Shown here: one piece after another, positions 51,743 to 62,070 of the stretch
How positions within the stretch are numbered: the first letter of the stretch is position 1
Layout of the letters: each line of letters begins with the position of its first letter
Assembly: GCA_003956705.1 (NCBI GenBank)
Contig: QZCP01000268.1
Location: 242,495-306,494, forward strand
Origin: Brevipalpus yothersi
Taxonomy: Eukaryota > Arthropoda > Arachnida > Trombidiformes > Tenuipalpidae
DNA: 64,000 nt
Direction: 5' to 3'
Notes under the pieces: model-generated
What the model was told of the DNA's origin: nothing
What the model saw: the letters and a program-made list of their open reading frames with translations, nothing else
Database searches by the model: none
Made by a program: the position numbers and the translations under genes

Positions 51743-53569
51743 TCATAAAATGTTCGGCTGACTTGGCCTCACGCTTTCAAAGAGGTCCACTTCAGTTGGA
51801 ACTTGAATCCAATCACCGAGATTTTGTTCATTGAACGCTCGAACTGCGGCCAGTTTGGCACTCTGGAAAGGCATGGCAGAAGTTTTCGCTTCCCGGTACA
51901 CCAATGGAATCGTGGACCCGAGTGTTGATGTTGGCAATCGAGATAAATTGTGGCCCAACAGGGTGCGAAAATTTTCAAACATCGTTCTCTTACACAATCT
52001 GGATAGCCTTTCTTCCTTATATAGTTTTCCAGTATCACATGATATTACTTCTGGTACAAAATCATTCTTAATATAGTTGACGGCATAATTGGGAGCTTTC
52101 GTGATTTGTCGAGGCTGCTCAAACTCTTTGACAGAAGATTTGGCCACTTTGCACTTGTTTAAGTGGTAAAAATTGGAGAGCCTTTTAAGTGAATCTGATT
52201 CAAAGTTTAGATTCAATCGGCCTTGTATAGCACGCACTAAGTGGTCATAATTGAAAAGAGATCCTAAAATTATACTCTCTAAATAAATTGGCTCAATAAA
52301 ATGGCTGAGTAGAGTTCCCTGCAGACCGACTACATTCCAGAGAGCTATTTTATCGGAACATGACATGAATTGAACTCTCTGGATTCCTTGCACCACTCCG
52401 TCCCATGTCAGCGTAGAAAATTCCCTTCGAACTGGTATTGTTCCTTCACCGCCTTCAATTTTAGCTCTCAGCACTCCACGAGACATTCGATTGGGGTGAA
52501 GGTCTCCACTCTGTAATTAGGGAGAAAAAAAGTTTCATAATTAGAAAACACATCAAGACTAGCCCAATGCTGATATCACTCACCAATTCTTCTTTTGGAC
52601 TGAAGACTCGAGCATCTCCACAAGGAGCTGTCGAAATGAATAGATGAACTTTGTGAGTTTCCTTCAATTTGAAACCGTAACCATCATCACGAATTCTTAA
52701 AATGTTGTCAGGTTTGTCTAGGTAAAAAAGAGAGGAATTGTAAGAAAAAGGCGATAGAATTCAATGGAAATAAGCTGCTTACCATTGAAATTATGATCGA
52801 TTAATGATTTGAGTTGTTTGAATAAATATGAAACAAAACATCTTCTCGCAAGAACTTCAGCATGACAATCATGAATGGATCCACCTGTCATACTTAGACA
52901 ATCTCCTTTGACACATTTGGTTCCCGTTGTCATGCATATCAAGTCAACCCAATTAGGCATATCTGTACGTGTTATCAGAATAGATGCCAATACGGTCCAC
53001 TTTTTCAATTCTGGAATTCTTTCGAAAACAGACTTGGATTTCAGAAGAACTTCTGCACTAATTCTTGTGGCAAGATCTTGATTTAAGAGCATACATTCCT
53101 CTTTACGCATCACAATTGGTGCCGGAGACAGTTTAACGGTGGGTCCAGAGGCTTCTGGAAGTGTAATTCCGAATAGTTCGAGGAGAGCAATTTTGGAGGC
53201 AGCATATTTAGCTAATTTTTTGGTCTTCCCTTCACCATAATACTTTTTATTGTCAATTTTGAGCATCATTTTGAATGAAAGAATAACTTTACCCTGTGCT
53301 TGGCAGCCAGTGAATTCCCATTCCAAATCTGGTCGAAGATCGTGTATAAGCGAAAGTGGATTAGTATTAACAGAATCTTGTGTCATAACTCGGATGAGAA
53401 TTTTTTCCTCTTTCAATTTTTTTGGTCTCACAGTAGCTTCGGATTCAGTTTTGGATGTTGCACTCAAAGGCATTGGCTCGGACATTTCGGCAAATTTAAC
53501 GAATCCAGATGAGAATTCAAAATTGTCATTAGAAAAATCATGATTTTCAGAGTTACGATAGCTACCCAT
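51743..53569 (-). CDS. ADAR: ADAR-family dsRNA adenosine deaminase
   Basis: Three exons (53569-52783, 52717-52584, 52510-51743) join in phase to 562 residues, with introns of 65 and 73 bp. Residues about 68-134 form a double-stranded RNA-binding domain ending in the typical KKLAKYAASKIALLEL helix. The deaminase domain has all expected catalytic and zinc residues: GTKC (216-219), CHAE (235-238, zinc His and proton-shuttle Glu), PCGDAR (294-299, zinc Cys) and MSCSDK (356-361, second zinc Cys), followed by LWNVVGLQG as in ADAR2. It should convert adenosine to inosine in duplex RNA. Only one dsRBD is seen, and no Z-alpha domain. Vertebrate ADAR2 has two dsRBDs, so either this is a compact form or upstream exons are missing, although the ATG at 53569 opens the frame plausibly. 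The testis-type ADAD proteins are less likely because the catalytic residues are intact. Confidence 0.92.
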
Positions 53570-54907
53570 GATATATATTTTTTAGTTGATTGAAACTTGA
53601 TTGAGATCAAATCAAATTTATTTCTTCATCAGCTAATCGCAGGGAAAAATCGTCTAGCAAATCGCTGGAAAACATGCAAAGCTTTCGTTGATGATCAGTA
53701 TGCTTTGAGCTCACAAGAAATGTGCCAATGTACCAATTAACTAATCAGAAATCAAAATGAATACGAATAAGAATACACCATAACCATGAAATGTTGCAAA
53801 ACATTGGTCATTACATGAAGCATCAGAAGCATCAGAATGATTACAATTGATCACTTTCAATTTTGCGCAATTCACTAATCACCACTCTCGTCAGTCACAT
53901 GAAATGATCAAGGATTTAAATAGACACACACACATACACACCAATTTGTGTACAAAAATACCAACTCACTAGGATGACCATTAATGGAAATCAACTAGAA
54001 CTGAGGATGTCAGTCATGCAGTTAATTTGCAGTAACAGTGAAAGTGATACACTTTATTTTGATGCAAAAAATCCCGCAAAAAAGATAAACAAACCCAGTA
54101 ACATTTGCCAAAGCATATAATTACATATGATGCGCCAAATTCAACTCAATTAGTGGGCTTGTCATCATTGCTTGATGATGATGATCAATCTTTTCTCACT
54201 GAATACAGTTTATTCAACTCAGTCCGGGGTTGTGTGTGTACTCTTGTGAAGTAAGATGTATCAAAAATTCATCTCTAATTAACTTTTAGCAACAAAGTTA
54301 CTTTCATGTGTACATACATCGCGATGTGTATTAGGCAGCTGTTGCATCATTTTTTTCGCACATGTGAACACAGCAGTTCGAAGTCGAAGAGAAAGAACAG
54401 TTCTAGAGTTCGATGAATATTTGGATGATTGAAAGTGATCTTTGATCATTGATCGTGAAGAAGTATTCTAGCAAATGAATGTGACATTGAGGTTCTCTCG
54501 AATCCAGTCTCTGGACAACAGAGCCACTGGGTTTCCATAGGCATGTCTCGAATGGATCATGAAAGTGGCAAGGGTTAACCAATCACTTGTCTCCACATCA
54601 CATTCATTGGTATCTATGGATTAGAGATGCATTCAAAGAATATTGACTCTGTATTGTAAACTAACCGTACTCACTAGATATACTTTTTCCTTCCTGAAGA
54701 GATGATGATACATCTCACTTCCTTCACACCTGTATCATCTTCGTAACCAACAAATGAATTGTTTGTAGGTTGATGTTGGATCAAATTCCAAGTGTTGTAT
54801 TATTATTATTATTAGATATATGTACAAACATTTTCTTGTGAGATTCAGAAGATTTTAAATCTTGGTGGAAAAAACTCTACTATTCTAGTTTCAAGACATC
54901 TTCAAAA
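53570..54907. promoter_or_regulatory. Divergent intergenic region between ADAR-like and first DXO-like gene
   Basis: These 1.34 kb separate two divergent start codons and should contain both promoters. The sequence is AT-rich with a short CA run (53927-53939) and an ATT run (54800-54814). I see no long microsatellite and no recognisable element. Confidence 0.4.
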
Positions 54908-56206
54908 ATGGGAAACAGACCAGTGGTAGGTGAAAAAGTTTTACCGCTTAAAGGGGTTGAAATTAAGCCCACATCCGAGGACAATGTCGATCAAGCTATC
55001 GAGGCCTTTGAGTTTTTGAGGATTCATGGCTTCAGTGTTTACGATGAAAAAGGTGAGAAAGATGGTGATAGTAGTGGGGATGAAGAAAAAGATGTTGATC
55101 AGCGAGAAGAACCATGGCAAACGGAGGTTGGAACATTCGGTGTTTCTTCGATAAGTGAAACTGAGTATCATAATTGTCAAAAGTCTGATCGAATTGGCGG
55201 TTACACATCGAAGTATGATTTTAATACTATGAATCGAAAGTATTTACCAAACAACAATTTGGGCTTGAAGTGTCTGCGACACCATCGTCAGTTCGTGAAT
55301 TGGGATGTTTTCTCAGGATTCTCACCTGGAATAAATTTTCAAATGATGGATCACTCGATGAATGCGATTCTCCATTGGATAAGTCAGAATAAGGAGATGC
55401 TTTGTGGTGACAGTAAGACTGAAAAGGTATCGATACGGGATATTCCAGTTGATTTTGCATGCATGAGAGGCGTTTTGGCCAGCATCATGGAACTTCCTTA
55501 TTTTAACGAATGGAAAAGGAAAACTTGGGGAATCGGTGCTGTTAAATTTGGTAGAACGATCTATTTGACACTTTTGAGTCCAGATAAAAAATGCAGAGGC
55601 CAAACGCACCACAAATTAGCTTATTCTGGTCATCGTTTCGAGGAGTACATGACCTATCCAATCAGCAGAAATACTTTTGAGAACATCAAAGACGGCGTTT
55701 GCTACGATTATTGTTGTGTTTATCTTAACAAATCGCTGAAACATAATGTCCTATATGCTGGAAAAATTGATTGTATTGATAGTTCAACCAAAAACAACAA
55801 ATTGGAAGATATGGATTTCAAGGAATTGAAAATAATGAAAATACCTGACTTTAGGCGTGAAACCACCAAAAAATATCTCACTGAAAGGGCACGAGAAATG
55901 TGGATCAAAGCTGCTTTAACAGGCCTAAGTAGCTGTGTTGTTGGATTTCGAAAGAATCTCCGTTTTGTGAACCAGATACATGAGATTTCCACCCAAGATC
56001 TACTCTATCTCGATATAAGTTGGTCCCCAAATCGTTGTATCAATTCTCTAAATGATATTCTTGATAAGATTCGAGAGTTCGTAACCGAGGAAAAAGTTTA
56101 CTATCGTATGTATTTCACGAGTCGTGATGGAATATCCTTCATGAAAACCAGATATCCAGTCAATTCCATCCTGCCCGATTGGTTCTTGCAAGAAGAGGAC
56201 AGTTGA
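54908..56206 (+). CDS. DXO/Rai1-family protein, tandem copy 1
   Basis: An intronless frame of 432 residues, with ATG in the context AAAAATGG. The DXO/Rai1 family (decapping and 5'-3' exonuclease/pyrophosphohydrolase proteins acting on defective mRNA caps) is recognised from ordered motifs. These are the YLP block (113-115), MRGVL with the motif I Arg (R187), LPYF followed by the aromatic-rich W..GAVKFG strand, GHRFEEYM (motif II, E245), YAGKIDCID (motif III, 283-291), KELK (motif IV, E306 and K308) and VVGFR (344-348). In active enzymes motif III reads GExD. Here it is GKID, so a metal-binding Glu is replaced by Lys286. The N-terminal 90 residues are acidic (DGDSSGDEEKD). Activity is therefore doubtful. 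The second copy, 820 bp downstream in the same orientation, shares the change. An AATAAA lies 190 bp after the stop. Confidence 0.85.
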   Translation: MGNRPVVGEKVLPLKGVEIKPTSEDNVDQAIEAFEFLRIHGFSVYDEKGEKDGDSSGDEEKDVDQREEPWQTEVGTFGVSSISETEYHNCQKSDRIGGYTSKYDFNTMNRKYLPNNNLGLKCLRHHRQFVNWDVFSGFSPGINFQMMDHSMNAILHWISQNKEMLCGDSKTEKVSIRDIPVDFACMRGVLASIMELPYFNEWKRKTWGIGAVKFGRTIYLTLLSPDKKCRGQTHHKLAYSGHRFEEYMTYPISRNTFENIKDGVCYDYCCVYLNKSLKHNVLYAGKIDCIDSSTKNNKLEDMDFKELKIMKIPDFRRETTKKYLTERAREMWIKAALTGLSSCVVGFRKNLRFVNQIHEISTQDLLYLDISWSPNRCINSLNDILDKIREFVTEEKVYYRMYFTSRDGISFMKTRYPVNSILPDWFLQEEDS

Positions 56207-57026
56207 AATTTGAATGTGGAAATATTGACTTTCAATCGATTATTGGTAGCAAATTTTTTTTGCATTTCAATTACCCTAAAATTTTTTAATTAGATACAGT
56301 GTTTTTCATAAATTCTTTTACGCTATGCCTCCATTCTTACAAGCAATATTCTTGAAAATTGTCATATCACATGTGTACGTTCAGTAATTTTATTAAATAA
56401 AAGATCAACAATTCGAGTCTTAAATTAATTGATTTTTCAATGTTTCCAAACCATAGTATCAAAAAGGTATGAATAATCGAAAATATTTTAATTTTGATAG
56501 TCCAATCCAACGCAAAAGCTTCTTTGTATCGATGATAATGTGATGAATCATCAAAGCAGTCTCGGATGACACACATTAATTGAAAAAGAAGTTAGTCAAC
56601 TTATGTGTGTAGAGATGATGTAACTTGAAGAGCTACCTGATATGAAATCACTCCAAGGAAGAGGGTAAACAGCACTTTTAGAAGTTTCTCGAGAATTTTT
56701 CTAGTGATTAACCATTTTTTTGGCCTAAGTGAGAAATCGAATCCATCATTTCCGCCCAATCTTTGTAATGACATCCCTTCTCAAAATGGTGTGCCACACC
56801 ATAATGGTGCGAGATATTATTATGGTCCTTTGTCTTTTTTCCTCACTAAGTCAGCACTCTAGCATTTTTGCATAGACTAATGCGTCAGTTTATATTTACA
56901 ATGATCATTTACTGTTTTAGCCTTGTTAGTGAAAGTTGTACAACTTTTATAGCTTAATGAAACGTTAAATTTTTCTGGGAAAATTTTTTGTGACCAACTG
57001 TTTTCAGTCATCCAATTGTTCGTCCA
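56207..57026. other. Spacer between the two DXO-like copies
   Basis: 820 bp with the probable poly(A) signal of copy 1 and presumably the promoter of copy 2. A CAG lies 17 bp before the copy 2 ATG (AACTGTTTTCAG, 56996-57007), so an upstream non-coding exon is possible. Otherwise nothing recognised. Confidence 0.4.
56396..56401 (+). terminator. Polyadenylation signal AATAAA of DXO-like copy 1
   Basis: A canonical AATAAA about 190 bp downstream of the copy 1 stop codon. Confidence 0.7.
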
Positions 57027-58295
57027 ATGGGTAATGTACTAGTGAGCCCTGGAAAAGTTTTCTATGAGAAACCTGATAAAAAAGTCCATGTTTTTCAGCG
57101 AATTTCAGGTTTCAGTATTCATGATAAAACTGAACGAGAAGAGAACGATGATGAAAGCGGAAGAAAGAGAAAGAGGCTAAAAAAAGGACCTTCAGAAATC
57201 AAATTGGGATCTCTCGATGTTCACACAATAAGTAAGGTTAAGCAGCACGATTGTGAAAAATCAAATCGAATTGGTTGTTATACATCAAAATACAATTTCA
57301 AGACCAAAGAGAGGAAATATTTGCCAAAAAACATGCTTGGCTTGAAATGTTTGAGACGAATTCGTCCGAATGATAAATTTGATGTCTTCAAAGGATTTGT
57401 GGACAAAGTGAGCTGGAATATAATGGATCATTCATTGAATGCGATTCTCCAATGGATCACTGAAAATAAAAGGGTACTCTGTGAAAGTAACAAAGGCAAG
57501 AAGACATCGATAAAGGACATTTCGGTTGACTTTGTTTGCATGAGAAGTGTATTGGCTGATATGATGCAGATTCCTTATTTCAACATGGAAAGAAAAAAAG
57601 TTTGGGGAATTGGAGCTGTAAAATTTGGTAAAACGATTTATATAATTTCATTGACTCCAGATCAAGAATTGCCAGGCAAAAATTATCAGAAGATGACCTA
57701 TTCAGGACAAAAATTTTCAGAATATGTCACCAATCCTGTGACCAGATATACCTCTGAGGGCCTTAAAGATGCCATTTGCTATGATTTTTGCTGTGTCTAT
57801 CTGAATAGCTCATTGAAACATAATGTTCTTTATGCTGGAAAAATCGATTGCATAGATCGCTCAACTATAGATCGAGATCTCAAAGAAATGGAATTCAAAG
57901 AACTGAAAATAATAAAGGTTCCCGATTCAAGTGAGCTAACAGTGAACAGAATTCTCTCTCAAAGAGCCAGAGGAATATGGATCAAAGCCGCTTTATCAGA
58001 TATAGATCGTCTTGTGATGGGACTACGGGAAAAGGATCATGTCCAATATGTGGGGAAAATTCGTGAAATTTCCACTAAATATATCCCTTTACTTAACAAA
58101 CATTGGTCACCACATCATTGCATCAACTCTTTGAACGATATCCTCGATAAAATACAAGAAATTGTGAAAGAAGAGAGTGTTTATCACCGTATATACTTTG
58201 ATGATCCTTACACGTTAACTTTGGTGCGAACGGAAGACACGATTGATACAATTTTACCTTCATGGTTCATGAAGGAAGAGAGACCCCAAATATAA
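57027..58295 (+). CDS. DXO/Rai1-family protein, tandem copy 2
   Basis: An intronless frame of 422 residues, colinear with copy 1 from about residue 66 (LDVHTISK) to the C-terminus and sharing long blocks such as LKHNVLYAGKIDCID and the CINSLNDILDKI region. It keeps the motif I Arg (R173) and motif IV KELK (E292, K294). Motif III is GKID (271-274), as in copy 1. Motif II reads GQKFSEYV, so the Glu expected right after Phe is Ser231. It has therefore lost a second acidic metal-binding position, unless the next residue (E232) compensates. The N-terminal part differs from copy 1 and carries a strongly basic GRKRKRLKKG cluster (45-54) behind acidic residues, which looks like a nuclear localisation signal. 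The tandem arrangement and shared substitutions imply duplication of an already altered gene. The stop is tail to tail with the SNM1A-like gene, 213 bp away. Confidence 0.83.
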   Translation: MGNVLVSPGKVFYEKPDKKVHVFQRISGFSIHDKTEREENDDESGRKRKRLKKGPSEIKLGSLDVHTISKVKQHDCEKSNRIGCYTSKYNFKTKERKYLPKNMLGLKCLRRIRPNDKFDVFKGFVDKVSWNIMDHSLNAILQWITENKRVLCESNKGKKTSIKDISVDFVCMRSVLADMMQIPYFNMERKKVWGIGAVKFGKTIYIISLTPDQELPGKNYQKMTYSGQKFSEYVTNPVTRYTSEGLKDAICYDFCCVYLNSSLKHNVLYAGKIDCIDRSTIDRDLKEMEFKELKIIKVPDSSELTVNRILSQRARGIWIKAALSDIDRLVMGLREKDHVQYVGKIREISTKYIPLLNKHWSPHHCINSLNDILDKIQEIVKEESVYHRIYFDDPYTLTLVRTEDTIDTILPSWFMKEERPQI

Positions 58296-58508
58296 AGGAA
58301 GGGCAGCAAAGCCATTCGTTGGATGACTGATTTTTTCAATTTCTAAGATTTTTCATCAGAATCAAGCTTTAAACATACATACATTCTGCAGTTATTCTCA
58401 AAAGAAGAAAATCTCAGATGAAATGATGATATTTACACTCATACAATGATTATCAGAGCCTCTCTCTGAACAGAAAATGGTTCAATACAAATTGAGAAGA
58501 GGAATATT

Positions 58509-60029
58509 TTATACATGCTCGATCGGAATTATAGCCAATTCATCGTCCTGGCCATCATCAATAAAATCATCGATATTCACGATTGGAGTTTCCTCTTTTT
58601 TCGGGATGATTCGTGGTTGAGAATATGAGCTTTTCCAACTATTGAGTATTTTGAACATTTTGCCTCTCGTATTCGGATTACCAACATTCACTGTGGGGGT
58701 TATCGTTTTGGGTTTGAAAAATTTGATGAACCTTTCCAATTCGTTGAAACTAGAATGCTCACTATAGGGTATTCCTGGAGAGGAAAGGATACTGTCAAAA
58801 CAATATATTGATAAGGAGCAAAAATATCCATGACTGACCATAAATATGGATCTTGCCATAGGAGGTTGGTTTTATATCGGCCAATCTTCCACCTTTCTCT
58901 GTCCAGCCTGTGGGCTTGAAGGCGACGATCGATGTGAATCTTTTATTGCATCCTCTCAAGTAGTCACCAAGAAACTGGAAATTGAAAATCCAACGAGTTA
59001 AACGAAACAAAGAAAACAACATATATAACAGCATCCAAAATCTATTTGATGATTCGACAATACCTTCGGATTGATATCTCTCATCGATAGAACATGAACT
59101 TGAGCATTATCTTTCTGATCGGTGAGATGTCGATTTATGATCCCGTCATCAATGCATTTCAAAAACTTGAGCTTATAAGCAGAAACCCAAACTAAAAAAT
59201 TCAAATTTTCACACAGGCACTTGAAAACTTTCTCTTTGCCGATGGAATAAGTACCACATGCAAAAAGGGTGAGAGGATCACTCTTCAAATGATCTAACGC
59301 TATATTCAAGATGGTTTGAAGTGTTTCCTTTTGATCTGGAAAACAGTAGTTGGGATCACAGTACGTGGTGTCGAGAAAAATTTGGTCAATTGGCTTTTCA
59401 ATAAGATATCGATCCTCTTCCATCTCAGGACAAGCTCGAAAATCACCAGTATGAAGGATACGTCTTCCATCCGGTAAAATGAATAGAAAGATGGCTGCTC
59501 CTGGACAATGGTTAGCATCAACCAGGACAACCTGGACACCGTCAATCATTTTCGGCTGATGAAGATCAAGCATTATAATTCGAGTTGGGTCGATATTAAA
59601 TTGACTGATAACAAGTTTACCAGTTATTGTACTGCAGACTAGTGATCCAGAGAATGATTTTCTGAGACCCATATAATGATCTGAATGAAAATGAGATAGA
59701 AAATATCTTTCAACACCCTTGATTTCACCGAAACTGAATGCATCCATCACAAATTTTGTGCCCGGAATATGTTTGTAGAAAGGACAACTTCGAACCATCT
59801 TTTCACCACCACTAGCTGTTGGTACTTTGCGTTTCTGATCACTATAATCTTCTACAAAATCTTCTGGCTGAAACTTTCGAACACCAATCGATTTTCCAGG
59901 AGATCCATCTTTATCCATATCACCAGTTCGCTTGAAGAATTGCGTAATTTTGATTTGCTTTGATCCTCCACCTTGTTTACTGTCTTCAGTAGGCTTGAAA
60001 AAAGCTGAAATTTTAAGTTGCTTAGACAT
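58509..60029 (-). CDS. DCLRE1A: SNM1A/DCLRE1A-like 5' exonuclease with two PIP boxes
   Basis: Three exons (60029-59064, 58974-58839, 58774-58509) join in phase to 455 residues, with introns of 89 and 64 bp. The N-terminus has two consecutive PCNA-interaction boxes, QLKISAFF (4-11) and QIKITQFF (25-32), both fitting QxxIxxFF. A metallo-beta-lactamase/beta-CASP domain follows, with SHFHSDHYMGL (HxHxDH, 113-118), DANHCPG (171-177), HTGDFR (193-198) and DTTYCDP. The C-terminal part has FKPTGW, GIPYSEHSSF and PTVN, as in vertebrate SNM1A. The family acts in interstrand cross-link repair by digesting DNA past the lesion. The human protein is about 1040 residues and has a UBZ finger and one PIP box upstream of the nuclease. 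Here the UBZ is absent, the upstream region is under 85 residues, and the PIP box is doubled. The ATG at 60029 immediately precedes the first PIP box. Confidence 0.93.
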
Positions 60030-60569
60030 CCTTTGGATACTAGCTTTTCATTCTATTTATTTAGATTGCTTTTTTTGCTGATGCTTGTGAGATCATTTGA
60101 ACAATTCAATTTAGCGTGACAATTTTAGTATCACAAGAAAACCGTCAAAAACTTGACATAGTTGAATAACTCTAGTCAGGAGTAGCTTTGCGTCAACAAT
60201 GTAAACAAAGCTGCTGGTAGAATCATCACAATTGAACCAGTTCGAAACAAAGAATACAAGCTAAAAATTGAATCGTTTTAAACCAATAAATGGCCAAGAA
60301 AATGGAAAATTTTCTAATTATCAGTTCATTTGTACCAATAAACACATTCAAAAGTTTTCCAATTCACTAGCTTGTGTTTACAAATGTGTATCAGCTGGCT
60401 TTCACTTGATTGGGGACAACTTTTGGCGCTAAAATTCGATCGAATATCCACTGAAATATCGTTGCTGTCAACAGCATGATAATAATTGTGAATGAATTGA
60501 TTTGGTCTATGACATTATAATCCAAAAAATTCGTTCACATATGAATTTTCATTATTGATTATTTTTTAG

Positions 60570-60723
60570 GTCCGTTTTTGGAAGGAAACTGCTTCTCCCA
60601 GTCCCAGGGGATGGATTTTACTGGAATACCGATACACATGATAGGTGTGTATCCATGATAAATGAATGCGAATTATTGGTAGGGATAAAGTTTGGATATT
60701 CTAAAGAAGAACTTTGTTCTTAG
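60570..60723 (+). CDS. Possible terminal exon, unknown protein
   Basis: A T-rich tract ending in TTTTTTAG precedes 60570. From 60571 a frame runs 50 codons to TAG (60721-60723) with a protein-like composition (FGRKLLLPVPGDGFYWN at its start, then four Cys/Glu-rich segments). No upstream exon was found and I recognise no family, so this may be a chance open frame. Confidence 0.2.
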
Positions 60724-61038
60724 AACTTCCAAACATGCATATTTCACTTTTTTGATATAACAGTTGAAATGCCTCTCACACACACAGCATTTCTTGAACG
60801 TATTGAGAGTGAATTTTCTTGAAATGAAGAACATCTCATGAAAAAACTAGAGCTGATTGAGGGAACAGGCTGAAAATGAACTCGATCTATTGTCTAAAGA
60901 GCTTAACTTGAAACAATCCTTTGCTCACTTTTTTTCACACTGAAATCACTTTGATGATGATTTGTGGTTACAAATGCGAAGCATTCTTGTTAGCGTAACA
61001 GCTTAAACTGGAGGAAAGAAAGAAAGAAGAAGAAAGAA

Positions 61039-61050
61039 AGAGAGAGAGAG

Positions 61051-61114
<64 letters not shown>
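61039..61114. repeat. (GA)n microsatellite
   Basis: About 76 bp of GA with one GGCA interruption, preceded by GAAA-type units. It is the first long array after the array-free stretch 41771-61038. Confidence 0.95.
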
Positions 61115-61115
<1 letters not shown>

Positions 61116-61439
61116 AAGAGAGTTCTGGGAAAAGTTCTCTGTATAACACCCGCTTGGCCTGCACATCGTATATCAGAAAGCCTACATATGAGTACATGTT
61201 TGTTTTTGATAATAGAGTGAATAAAAAAATCCTCCAGGATAGAAAAATTTTCCTCTCATATACCCCGTTTGATGCTTTACCAAAAGTAACAAGTAACTTT
61301 CGAAGCCTCTTTGTTCAGTCAAGTTTTTCCGATGATTTATTTATTCCAAGCACCTAAGGTTATATATTTGATCCCCTCACTTTTGGCACTTGGATCAGGG
61401 CGATCATCTCTCTCTTTCTTTCTCTTTCTATCTTTCTTT

Positions 61440-61740
61440 GTGCAGACTGACTTTCGTTCACAATGGGTGCAGGCCACCTGTATAGTTGGTTCTCGCCCGA
61501 AAAAGAGTCATGATTTCGTTCGGAGTCCAGCAGATTCACTTTATTCGAGGCAACATCGATTCCTGCCGAGAGTGCCACAGGCCGAGCAAGCAAAGAGTAC
61601 ATATTTGGGAACATCTCTCGTTCAACCGATTCATCGAATCGAAAAAATCATCATTAACACCCCATGAGCGACTCAGAATAGCTGAAAATGAGACAAAGAC
61701 TAAAACCAACCTCCCAGAACCTCCTATCAGATCAAGTGTC
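61440..61740. other. Less AT-rich segment, open on both strands, possible exon
   Basis: On the minus strand an acceptor-like CTCATTTTCAG precedes 61681, and the following frame is in phase with the donor of the exon at 63783-63662. It reads ILSRSWGVNDDFFDS and so on until TGA near 61535, with a weak GTGAAT donor just before. Another minus-strand frame and a plus-strand frame (61486-61743) are also open. I cannot tell which, if any, is real. Confidence 0.25.
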
Positions 61741-62032
61741 TGATGTGTCTTCTTTTTTTCTCTCTCTCTCTCTCTCCACCTCCTCCTCTTCCCTCCTCTT
61801 CCTCCTCTCTCAACATTTTCACCTTCTTTCTCTTTCTCTTACCTGAATTCTGTGTGCAAAATATTTTCTCTCTCCATCTTTCATATATACACACACACAA
61901 TGATTAATGAATTATTGTAAATATTGTTTGTACATAATTTGAGCCTACGAACGAAGAGCTGAATATCTCTCTCTCTCTCTCTCTCCATCTTCAACGATAT
62001 GGGACGAGTTGTGGTCGCTCAGGACACACAGT

Positions 62033-62033
<1 letters not shown>

Positions 62034-62066
<33 letters not shown>
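62034..62066. repeat. (GA)n microsatellite
   Basis: About 32 bp of GA. A CT run of about 16 bp lies at 61968-61984 and a TTTC run near 62219-62242. Confidence 0.9.
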
Positions 62067-62070
<4 letters not shown>

